Of a DNA stretch of 56,305 bases, positions 9,097 through 16,229 are shown piece after piece. Origin of the DNA: Planctomycetia bacterium (lineage in GTDB: Bacteria; Planctomycetota; Planctomycetia; Pirellulales; S012-138); contig JACOUI010000087.1 in NCBI GenBank assembly GCA_016177915.1, positions 1 to 56,305 on the forward strand, in the 5' to 3' direction. Below the pieces are notes generated by a model. That model had not been told where the DNA came from. It worked only from the letters and a program-made list of their open reading frames with translations, and did no database searches. Both the position numbers and the translations under genes were made by a program. Position 1 is the stretch's first letter. The number at the start of each line of letters is the position of its first letter.

Positions 9097-9319
9097 AGAC
9101 GGATGGATCGCCTGGCGGATTTCTCGGTAACGTTTCCTGGCAGCGGACGATTCCGCGGTCATAAGGTGATTATACGAGGATTTGCGGCGGCGTTGCGGGC
9201 GACCGTTGAGAATAAGACGCTTAAGGTGAGGGGAAGTTCACTTTGGATCGCCGGCTCTTGTTGCACGGCGCCCGTTTACAGACGAGAACGGTAAGGGTTC
9301 CTTAACCCCGGGCCAGCGA

Positions 9320-10708
9320 ATGTCAGCCATGAAACGCAGCGCCGAGCAGCTTCGTAGCGACGCCCTGCGAATTTGGCAGGCCGGGGTCCAGGCCGTCCGC
9401 TCCGATCGCCTCGTGCGCGAGGCGGTGCGAGTCGAGGGCGAGCGGCTGTTGATCGGCGACCTCGCTCATATCGACCTGGCCCGTGTTCGCCGGATCGAAG
9501 TCGTCGGCGCCGGCAAGGCCGGGGCGGGAATGGCGGCCGGGCTGGAAGAGGCCCTCGGCGATAAGCTGCTGGCGAGCACGAAAGTCTCCGGCTGGATCAA
9601 TGTGCCCGCCGATTGCCTGCGGCCGCTGAAGCGGATTCATTTGCATCCCGCCCGCCCCGCCGGCGTGAACGAGCCGACGGCGGCGGGCGTCGCCGGCAGC
9701 GAGGAAATCCTGCGGCGCGTATCGGCCCTGGGTCCGGACGACCTCTGCCTGTGCCTGATCTCCGGCGGCGGCAGCGCGCTCCTGCCCGCCCCGATCGCGG
9801 GAATCACTCTGGCCGACAAGCAACAGGTCACGCGGCGCCTCAGCGGCGCCGGGGCGAACATCGAGCAGCTCAACGCCGTTCGCAAGCAGCTCAGCCGCAT
9901 CAAGGGCGGCGGCCTCGCCCGCGCTTGCCGCGCGGGACGCCTCGTCTCGCTCATCATCTCCGACGTGCTGGGCGACCCGTTGGATGTGATCGCCTCCGGG
10001 CCGACCGTGCTCGATCGCTCCACGCCGCAGCAGGCGCTGGCTGTGCTCAAGCAATTTCATGCGGCCGAGGCGGGCATTTCGCCGGCCGTGTTTCGATGCC
10101 TGGAACAAAAAGTGCCGGTCGTTGCCAACGCGGCGGCCGCCTGTGGCGTCGACAATCTCGTGATTGGAAACAACGCCCGGGCCGTAGACGCCGCCGGCGA
10201 AGCGGCCGTCGCCTTGGGATACACGGCCGCGATGGACGCTGCAAAGGCGCTGGAAGGCCAGGCCGAGGACGTCGGACGGCGCCACGCACAAATGGCGCTG
10301 CGAATGCTCAGCCAGCGAGGGCCGGACTGCCTGATCACCGGCGGCGAGCCGGTCGTGCGCCTCATCGACGAATCCCGCCGCGGACAGGGCGGCCGCAACC
10401 AGCAGCTTGTGCTGGCTGCATTGATCGCGCTGGCCGACACGGCCCTGGCCGGCACGATCGTCTTGTCCGGCGGGACGGACGGCGAGGACGGGCCCACCGA
10501 CGCCGCCGGCGCGTTTGCCGACGCCGAAGTGCTGCGGGCCGCGCGGGCGCTGGGTCTTGATCCCGCCGATTATCTGGCGCGGAACGACGCCTACCGCTTC
10601 TTTGAGCCGCCCGGCGCCCTGATCAAAACCGGCCCGACGCACACGAACGTCTGCGACCTGCGGGTGGTGCTGGTGGAACGCGTGGAAAAACTCGGTCGAC
10701 GAAGTTGA
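9320..10708 (+). CDS. Glycerate 2-kinase (MOFRL family)
   Basis: A 462-residue cytosolic kinase of the DUF4147 + MOFRL type that phosphorylates D-glycerate to 2-phosphoglycerate. The N-terminal domain shows VVGAGKAGAGMAAGLE and CLISGGGSALL with LSRIKGGGLAR. The C-terminal MOFRL part shows GGRNQQLVLAAL and LSGGTDGEDGPTDAAGA. The start is ATG 9320 or the ATG at 9329; neither has a strong SD. It is convergent with the cytidine deaminase gene. Its product is a substrate of enolase, which is encoded at the far end of this window. Confidence 0.9.
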   Translation: MSAMKRSAEQLRSDALRIWQAGVQAVRSDRLVREAVRVEGERLLIGDLAHIDLARVRRIEVVGAGKAGAGMAAGLEEALGDKLLASTKVSGWINVPADCLRPLKRIHLHPARPAGVNEPTAAGVAGSEEILRRVSALGPDDLCLCLISGGGSALLPAPIAGITLADKQQVTRRLSGAGANIEQLNAVRKQLSRIKGGGLARACRAGRLVSLIISDVLGDPLDVIASGPTVLDRSTPQQALAVLKQFHAAEAGISPAVFRCLEQKVPVVANAAAACGVDNLVIGNNARAVDAAGEAAVALGYTAAMDAAKALEGQAEDVGRRHAQMALRMLSQRGPDCLITGGEPVVRLIDESRRGQGGRNQQLVLAALIALADTALAGTIVLSGGTDGEDGPTDAAGAFADAEVLRAARALGLDPADYLARNDAYRFFEPPGALIKTGPTHTNVCDLRVVLVERVEKLGRRS

Positions 10709-10710
10709 AC

Positions 10711-11160
10711 TTACGCGTCGGCTGGGGGCACGCTGCGGGTGACCAGAGCCACTTTCACGTTGGCGGCGCCGAACGCCTCCGGCAGCAAATCGGCGACGCG
10801 GAGGAGCAGGGTTTTCTCGCCGTCGCACGCGCACAGGACCGAAGCATCGGGCGCCAACTCCAGCAAGACCTGCCGGCAGGCGCCGCAGGGCGTTGCCGGC
10901 CGATCGCCGGAAACGTAGATCGCCACGTGCGTGATCTTCCGCTCCCCGGCGGCAACGGCCTGAAAAACCGCGTTTCGCTCGGCGCAAATGGTCAGGCCGA
11001 AGGATGCGTTTTCGACGTTGCAGCCGCAGTAGATCTCGCCGCCCTCTGCCAGCACGGCGGCGCCCACGGATAGCCCGCTGTAGGGCGCGTAGGCCCGGCG
11101 GCTGGCCTCTTTGGCCGCCTGGACGAGCCCCGGCCACGGGGAGGGGAGCGTTGCTGTCAT
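10711..11160 (-). CDS. cdd: Cytidine deaminase
   Basis: A 149-residue zinc enzyme that deaminates cytidine and deoxycytidine to uridine in pyrimidine salvage. The catalytic CAER motif is at residues 59-62 (Cys59, Glu61) and PCGAC at 91-95 supplies the other zinc cysteines. The start was placed at ATG 11160 (MTATLPS..), which gives the usual family length; a start at 11226 would add 22 atypical residues. It is divergent from lexA, and the shared intergenic region carries two TGTACA sites. Confidence 0.9.
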   Translation of the reverse strand: MTATLPSPWPGLVQAAKEASRRAYAPYSGLSVGAAVLAEGGEIYCGCNVENASFGLTICAERNAVFQAVAAGERKITHVAIYVSGDRPATPCGACRQVLLELAPDASVLCACDGEKTLLLRVADLLPEAFGAANVKVALVTRSVPPADA

Positions 11161-11243
11161 GGAAAACGGACCCGGTTTGGCTGGCTTTGCCTCTGAAAAA
11201 CTGAAAAGCGCGCCCTTCTGACACACTCTCGAATTGCCGAAAT

Positions 11244-11286
11244 AGTGTACAGGCGCTCTTGCTTATGTACAACCGTATATTATACT
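11244..11286. promoter_or_regulatory. Shared cdd/lexA promoter region with two TGTACA sites
   Basis: TGTACA palindromes lie at 11246-11251 and 11266-11271, exactly 20 bp apart. On the plus strand, TTGCTT (11259-11264) and TATACT (11281-11286) with a 16-bp spacer could drive lexA, with the second TGTACA inside the spacer. On the minus strand, TTGTAC (11272-11267) and TACACT (11249-11244) with a 17-bp spacer could drive cdd, with TGTACA overlapping both boxes. A LexA operator is plausible but not shown. Confidence 0.4.
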
Positions 11287-11355
11287 TTTGAGCAGTGTGC
11301 GTTGTTTACGCAGGGACGCGGCCACCGCAGGGATCGAACAACGGAGGTGTCGGCC

Positions 11356-11964
11356 ATGGCCGATTTGGGGAAGCTTACCAAGCGTCAGCGCGAAGTGTAC
11401 GCGTTCATTCGCGACAAGATCCGCAACCGCGGTTACGGGCCGACGGTCCGCGACATCGGCAAGGAGTTCGACATCAGCTCGCCCAACGGCGTGATGTGCC
11501 ACCTCAAGGCGCTGGAGCGCAAGGGCCTGATTCACCGGGAGGAGAAGAAGTCGCGGGCGATCACGCTGACAAAGGAGCCGCTGGACCGCACGCACCGGGC
11601 CCTGCCGCTGGCCGGGCGGATTGCGGCGGGCGTCTTGCACGAGGCGGTCGAGCAGAAGGAGTCGATCGACTTCGGCGATTTGTTCGACGCCGACGACCAC
11701 TTCGTGCTGGAAGTTCACGGCGACTCGATGATCGAGGACCAGATCGCCGACGGCGACTACGTGATCATCCGCAAGCAGGACCGGGCCGCCCAGGGGCAGA
11801 TCGTTGTGGCCCTGACGGACGACCACGAGGCCACGCTCAAGCGGTGGTACAACGAGGGCAGCCGAGTGCGGTTGCAGCCGGCCAACTCGTCGATGGCGCC
11901 GATCTACGTGAAGAACGCGAAGGTGCTGGGCGTGGTGGCGGGGGTCGTGCGGAAGATGCGGTAG
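11356..11964 (+). CDS. lexA: LexA repressor
   Basis: A 202-residue SOS-response repressor and self-cleaving protease. Residues 1-70 form the winged-helix DNA-binding domain (LTKRQREVYAFI, GYGPTVRDIGKEF). The cleavage site is Ala91-Gly92 in GRIAAGVL. The catalytic Ser124 is in HGDSMIEDQI and Lys162 is in ATLKRW. The start at ATG 11356 has GGAGG upstream. The stop is followed within three bases by a short interspersed repeat. It is likely autoregulated through the TGTACA pair 85-110 bp upstream. Confidence 0.95.
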   Translation: MADLGKLTKRQREVYAFIRDKIRNRGYGPTVRDIGKEFDISSPNGVMCHLKALERKGLIHREEKKSRAITLTKEPLDRTHRALPLAGRIAAGVLHEAVEQKESIDFGDLFDADDHFVLEVHGDSMIEDQIADGDYVIIRKQDRAAQGQIVVALTDDHEATLKRWYNEGSRVRLQPANSSMAPIYVKNAKVLGVVAGVVRKMR

Positions 11965-11966
11965 CC

Positions 11967-11989
11967 GTGGGGTAGGCGTCTCGCCTGCC
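11967..11989. repeat. GTGGGGTAGGCGTCTCGCCT-type interspersed repeat
   Basis: A 23-bp sequence directly after the lexA stop codon. Three more copies lie at 52622-52726, one of them identical in direct orientation. Confidence 0.7.
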
Positions 11990-12124
11990 ATTTGCGCACC
12001 GCCCGACGAGGCTCCGCCTCGCCTGCCTCAGCGTGAACCTCCCGCGCGTCGGGCGCGTCTAGTCAATCCCCAGCCATCGCCCTAAAATCAGCCCCAAGTT
12101 CCCGTCACAAGGCAAAGGGGCCGC

Positions 12125-13219
12125 ATGGACACGCCTCGCGTCTTCAACTTCTCACCGGGACCGGCCACGCTGCCGCTGCCCGTCCTCGAGCAGGCGCAAA
12201 GGGAGATGCTCTCGCTGCCGGGCTTGGGCGTCTCGGCGATGGAGATCAGCCACCGCTCGAAGTGGTTCGAGGGCGTGCTCGACGAGACGACTGCCAACTT
12301 CAAGAAGCTGCTGCACCTGCCCGACGAGTTCTCCGTCCTCTACATGCAGGGCGGCTCGCGACTGCAGTTCTCCACCGTGCCCATGAACCTCTTGCGCGGG
12401 ACGGGAAAGCCGGCCGATTACGTGATCACGGGCACGTGGGGCACGACGGCCGCCGTCGAGGCCCGCCGCGAGGGAACGGTCAACGTCGCCTTCGACAACA
12501 AGGCCGAAAACTACCGCCGGCTGCCGCACCGCGACGAGCTGAAGCTGTCGCCCGACGCCGCCTACGTTCACATCACCTCGAACGAAACGATCCAGGGCGT
12601 ACAGTATCAGGTCGATCCCGAATGGGGGGCCGCGCCGGTCGTCTGCGACGCCTCGTCGGATTTCCTCTGCCGCCCGATCCACCTGCGGCCTTACGGAATG
12701 ATCTACGCCTGCGCGCAGAAAAACCTGGGTCCGGCGGGCGTGACGGTCGTCCTGGTCCGAAGCGACCTGCTCGAACGCGTGCCGCAGGGGCTGCACAGCA
12801 TGCTCGATTATCGCCTGTACGCCAAAGAGAAATCGCTCGCCAACACGCCGCCCGTCTTCGCCTGCTACATCGTCCTGCTCGTGACGCGCTGGCTCCTCCA
12901 CGACGTGGGGGGCCTGGCGCACATGCACGAGCGCAACCGGAAAAAAGCGGCGCTGCTCTACGAAGTCGTGGACCGCTTTCCGGATTTGTACCAGGGCCAC
13001 GCCGACCCCGCCTGCCGCTCGCTGATGAACGTCACCTTCCGCCTCCCCAGCGACGAGCACGCGACGCGGTTCGTGCAGGAGGCGGCCAAGCGCAGCCTCT
13101 GCGAGCTGAAGGGGCATCGCTCGGTCGGCGGCATCCGGGCATCGATCTACAACGCCATGCCGATCGAGGGCGTTGAGGCCCTCCGCGAGTTTATGCTCGA
13201 CTTCGCGCGCAGGGCGTAG
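12125..13219 (+). CDS. serC: Phosphoserine aminotransferase
   Basis: A 364-residue PLP enzyme that makes O-phosphoserine from 3-phosphohydroxypyruvate and glutamate in serine synthesis; the same enzyme can serve pyridoxine synthesis. Typical blocks: FNFSPGPATLP at the start, MEISHRSKWFEGV, LYMQGGSRLQF, TGTWGTTAAVEA and YACAQKNLGPAG, in which Lys199 would bind PLP. The C-terminal block KGHRSVGGIRASIYNAMP binds phosphate. Full length and ungapped. It ends 4 bp before a 228-bp inverted-repeat element. Confidence 0.95.
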   Translation: MDTPRVFNFSPGPATLPLPVLEQAQREMLSLPGLGVSAMEISHRSKWFEGVLDETTANFKKLLHLPDEFSVLYMQGGSRLQFSTVPMNLLRGTGKPADYVITGTWGTTAAVEARREGTVNVAFDNKAENYRRLPHRDELKLSPDAAYVHITSNETIQGVQYQVDPEWGAAPVVCDASSDFLCRPIHLRPYGMIYACAQKNLGPAGVTVVLVRSDLLERVPQGLHSMLDYRLYAKEKSLANTPPVFACYIVLLVTRWLLHDVGGLAHMHERNRKKAALLYEVVDRFPDLYQGHADPACRSLMNVTFRLPSDEHATRFVQEAAKRSLCELKGHRSVGGIRASIYNAMPIEGVEALREFMLDFARRA

Positions 13220-13222
13220 CGC

Positions 13223-13450
13223 GGGTGGCACGCCCTGAGCATGTTGGCCGGTGGAGATTGCTCGTCGGCTCAGTCGACGCTGCTACGGCGGACGCTCTCG
13301 AATGAGGATCGCGAAGGGCGTGCCGGCGCGCGGCTCGTTTTGCGCGGCGGCAGCACGCCCTTCGCACGAGGCGCGGCGCGTGCTCATTTGGCGACGTGCC
13401 TCCCGATACGACGGTGTGCGCGTCGCCGGCATGCTCAGGGCGTGCCACCC
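13223..13450. repeat. 228-bp nested inverted-repeat element between serC and nnrE
   Basis: The outer arms are a perfect 21-bp inverted repeat (13223-13243 and 13430-13450, core GGTGGCACGCCCTGAGCATG). Inside lies a second perfect 13-bp pair, GCGAAGGGCGTGC / GCACGCCCTTCGC, near 13311-13366. No open frame for a transposase exists. The right arm contains the last codons and the stop codon of nnrE. It is MITE-like or REP-like. Confidence 0.75.
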
Positions 13451-14112
13451 CGCACCATCGCGTCCACGAGCACGCGCGGCGCGCCAATGTCCAAAATGTG
13501 CAGCCGCCCCACGTAGGGCTGCGCAGCGGGAACAAGCAAGCCCGGCTTCGCGGCCACAAACGTACACGTGTGCTGCGCCCGGATCGTCGGCTCGGCAGCG
13601 TTTCCGCTGTCGCAGTCCAAACCGCTGGGAATGTCCACGGCCACGACGGGAACGCCCGCGGCGTTGATCGCCCGGATCGCGTCGGCCAGAATCCCGCGCG
13701 GCGCGCCGCTGGCGCCGGTGCCCAGGAGCGCATCCACAACGCAGCCTGCGCCGCGCAGCGTCTCGTTGACTTGGGCTGCGTCGAACGACGTAAAGCTGAC
13801 AAGAGGAATCTTGCTGGCGGCGACGATGCGATAGTTCGCAAGTGCGTCTCCCTTGAATTCGGCTGGATCGGCAAAGAGGAGCACCTGCACGGCCGCGCGC
13901 CGCAGGTCGAGGTGCCGCGCGACGACGAGGCCGTCGCCGCCGTTATTCCCCTTGCCGCAGGCTACGACGACCGAGCCATTCAGGCCGACGCTTTGCAGCA
14001 CGTCGGCCACGCCCCGGCCGGCATTCTCCATCAGCACAATGCTGGGGACGCCGAACTCCGCGCTGGCGCGGCGGTCCAGCTCGGCGGCGGCGGCCCGCGT
14101 CAACGTGAACAT
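13435..14112 (-). CDS. nnrE: NAD(P)H-hydrate epimerase (YjeF N-terminal domain)
   Basis: A 225-residue epimerase that repairs damaged NAD(P)H hydrate. It has the YjeF_N features PSIVLMENAGRGVAD, VVACGKGNNGGDGLVVARHL and VVAVDIPSGLDCDSG. The fused ADP-dependent dehydratase half (NnrD) is absent, so this is the single-domain form. The start at ATG 14112 (MFTLTRAAAAEL) fits the family; the frame is open much further upstream but that part overlaps the opposite zinc-ribbon gene. The last codons (GGTP, stop) come from the inverted-repeat element. Confidence 0.9.
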   Translation of the reverse strand: MFTLTRAAAAELDRRASAEFGVPSIVLMENAGRGVADVLQSVGLNGSVVVACGKGNNGGDGLVVARHLDLRRAAVQVLLFADPAEFKGDALANYRIVAASKIPLVSFTSFDAAQVNETLRGAGCVVDALLGTGASGAPRGILADAIRAINAAGVPVVAVDIPSGLDCDSGNAAEPTIRAQHTCTFVAAKPGLLVPAAQPYVGRLHILDIGAPRVLVDAMVRGGTP

Positions 14113-14191
14113 CGCAAGTGCCCCCTTTTCTTCTGCTTGCCAGGCCAATGTTGTACGATGGCCCGCAAGAGACCCGCAAGGGAGCGGCCCC

Positions 14192-14401
14192 ATGGACCAC
14201 GACCATTCGCCCCAAAAGGAGGAAAAACCACCCGCCGTGCCGACCGGGGGCGAGCGGCCGCCGGCGGAAGAGCCGACGCCGCCGGACATCCGCGCTATCT
14301 GCCCGGTGTGCGGCGCCAAGCTGGTCCAAATCCAAGCCAAGCTCGTGTGCAGCAAGTGCCACACGATCTGCGAGACGTGCTGTGAGGGAGAGAGGGAATG
14401 A
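14192..14401 (+). CDS. Small zinc-ribbon protein
   Basis: 69 residues. A charged, proline-rich N-terminus is followed by CPVCGAKL and CSKCHTICETCC, a likely treble-clef or zinc-ribbon site. It has an AAGGGAG SD before ATG 14192 and is divergent from nnrE (79 bp apart). Its stop overlaps an ATGA that opens a 28-codon frame (14398-14484) ending two bases before the next gene's ATG, which may be only a coupling leader. Function unknown. Confidence 0.65.
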   Translation: MDHDHSPQKEEKPPAVPTGGERPPAEEPTPPDIRAICPVCGAKLVQIQAKLVCSKCHTICETCCEGERE

Positions 14402-14455
14402 CCGTGGGCGAGTTCATCGAGACGCACGATCGGGCGCGGCGAGTGAGACAAGTGT

Positions 14456-14481
14456 CGAGTTCGGAGTTCGGAGTGTGGAGT
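14456..14481. repeat. Tandem GGAGTTC-type repeat before a start codon
   Basis: Near-repeats of TTCGGAGT/TGTGGAGT end six bases before the ATG at 14487. The reverse-complement relative at 38535-38568 abuts another start codon. Confidence 0.5.
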
Positions 14482-14486
14482 TGAAA

Positions 14487-16118
14487 ATGCGCTGCTTGCT
14501 TTCAAATGCGCTCGTGCTCTTGGCAATCGCAGCCGCATCGTCGGTTGTCCTCGCCGATACGCGCCTCGAAGGCCGCATCGTCGACGACCACACCGGCCAG
14601 CCGTTGCCGGCCCGGCTCTACATTCAAGGTCAGGACGGCGCCTGGCATTTCGCCAAAAGCGCCGATCCGGCCGGCTCGGCGGTCGAATACAAGAAAACCC
14701 GCGGCAACGACGGCAAGTCCGTCGAGATGCACACGACGCTCTCGGCCCATCCCTTCGTCGCCGACCTGCCGCCGGGCACCTACACGATCACCATCGAGCG
14801 CGGAAAAGAATACCTCCCGCTCGTCAAGAAACTGACCGTCGCCGAAAGGCCGCTCGCGGAATCGTTCAAGCTGCGCAAGTTCATCAACCTGGCCGAAGTC
14901 GGCTGGTACTCCGGCGACACACACGTCCATCGTTCGCTCGAGGAGCTGCCCAACGCGCAGTTGGCCGACGACCTCAACGTCACGTTTCCGCTCGTCTACT
15001 GGGTGACCGAGGCCTACAAGTCGCCGCTGTCGAGCCAGAAGAGCGCGGCCGGCGGCGCGCCGGACAAGCTGATCGAGCTGGATGCCACGCACGTCATCTG
15101 GTCGCGGAACACCGAGTACGAGCTGTTTTCGGTCGATGGCAAGCCGCACACGCTGGGGGCGGTGTTTCTCCTCAACCATCGCACGCCGATCGACCTGGGG
15201 GCGCCGCCCGTTTCGGAGATCGCCCGCCGGGCCCGCGCGGAGGGCGCCATCCTCGAACTCGACAAGCACAACTGGCCCTGGTCGATGGCCATCGCGCCGG
15301 TGATGAAGGTGGACCTCTTCGAGCTGGCCAACAACCATCACTGGCGGACGGAATTCGCCTTTCGCACGTTCGGCGAAGCCCCGCCCGATTGGATGCACGT
15401 CGACCGCGACGCGGCCGGCATGACCGAGCTGGGCTGGACGCAGTTCGGATTCGAGAATTACTACGCCCTGCTCAACTGCGGATTGAAGATGTCGCCCACG
15501 GGGGGCACGGCCTCCGGCGTACACCCCGTGCCGCTCGGCTGGGGCCGCGTGTACGTGCATCTCGATCCCGGCAAGCCGTTTTCGTACGAGGACTGGCTGG
15601 CGGGCCTGAAGGCCGGTCGCAGCTTCGTGACGACCGGGCCGCTGCTTTTGGCGCAGGTCGACGGACAAGAAGCCGGCCACGTGTTTCAGTTGAAGGCCGG
15701 CGCGACGACGAAGTTCCGCGTTCACGGCCGGGTCATTAGCGCGCAACCGCTCGCGACGATCGAGATCGTCGAGGCCGGAAGGGTCGTGCGGCGTCTGGAA
15801 GCAGCCAACCACGAGCGCGCGGGCGGCGGTTACGAGAGCGTCTTCGACGAGAACGTGCCCGTCGCCGGCTCCACTTGGCTCGCCGTGCGGTGCTTTGAAA
15901 AAACGCCCGAGGGCCGGACGCGTTTCGCACACTCCGCGCCGTTCTTCGTCGAGTCGCCCGGCCGTCCGCTTCGCCCGCGGCCGGAGCAGGCGGAGTATTT
16001 GCTCCGTCGCGTCCAGGAACAGATCGAGCGGAGCCAGAAGATCCTGCCGGCTGCGGCGATCGACGAGTACCGGCAGGCGGCGGAATTCTACCGCCGCGCG
16101 GCCGGCCCGGCGCCGTGA
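14487..16118 (+). CDS. Secreted CehA/McbA-type (PHP-like) metallohydrolase
   Basis: 543 residues with a cleavable signal peptide (about 1-23, ending SSVVLADT). Residues 25-120 look like a carboxypeptidase-regulatory beta domain (RLEGRIVDDHTGQPLPARLYI). SGDTHVHRSLEE carries the HxH metal motif of PHP/CehA-like enzymes, and ELDKHNWPWSM and ELANNHHWRTEF follow with further candidate ligands. Related planctomycete proteins are annotated as CehA/McbA family. The substrate is unknown. The start follows the GGAGTTC repeat and the SD is only GGAG at -9. Confidence 0.65.
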   Translation: MRCLLSNALVLLAIAAASSVVLADTRLEGRIVDDHTGQPLPARLYIQGQDGAWHFAKSADPAGSAVEYKKTRGNDGKSVEMHTTLSAHPFVADLPPGTYTITIERGKEYLPLVKKLTVAERPLAESFKLRKFINLAEVGWYSGDTHVHRSLEELPNAQLADDLNVTFPLVYWVTEAYKSPLSSQKSAAGGAPDKLIELDATHVIWSRNTEYELFSVDGKPHTLGAVFLLNHRTPIDLGAPPVSEIARRARAEGAILELDKHNWPWSMAIAPVMKVDLFELANNHHWRTEFAFRTFGEAPPDWMHVDRDAAGMTELGWTQFGFENYYALLNCGLKMSPTGGTASGVHPVPLGWGRVYVHLDPGKPFSYEDWLAGLKAGRSFVTTGPLLLAQVDGQEAGHVFQLKAGATTKFRVHGRVISAQPLATIEIVEAGRVVRRLEAANHERAGGGYESVFDENVPVAGSTWLAVRCFEKTPEGRTRFAHSAPFFVESPGRPLRPRPEQAEYLLRRVQEQIERSQKILPAAAIDEYRQAAEFYRRAAGPAP

Positions 16119-16148
16119 GTGCCGCCAGAACGATTTCCTCGTTGCCAC

Positions 16149-16213
16149 CACGGGCAGGCCCGGTTAGGTTGAAGATGCTTTATGCGTCGGTCTCATCCAG
16201 GGCCTGCCCCGTG
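16149..16213. repeat. Inverted repeat in the gap before the PSCyt gene
   Basis: The arms CACGGGCAGGCCC (16149-16161) and GGGCCTGCCCCGTG (16200-16213) pair with one bulged base around a 38-nt loop. Confidence 0.5.
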
Positions 16214-16229
16214 TTGGGGGGCGTGATTC

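Noticed and set aside
13223..13450. Insertion sequence
   Set aside because: Only 228 bp, no transposase frame and no visible target duplication.
14398..14484. 28-codon frame opening with ATGA overlap after the zinc-ribbon gene
   Set aside because: Half of it is the GGAGTTC repeat; more likely a leader or chance frame.
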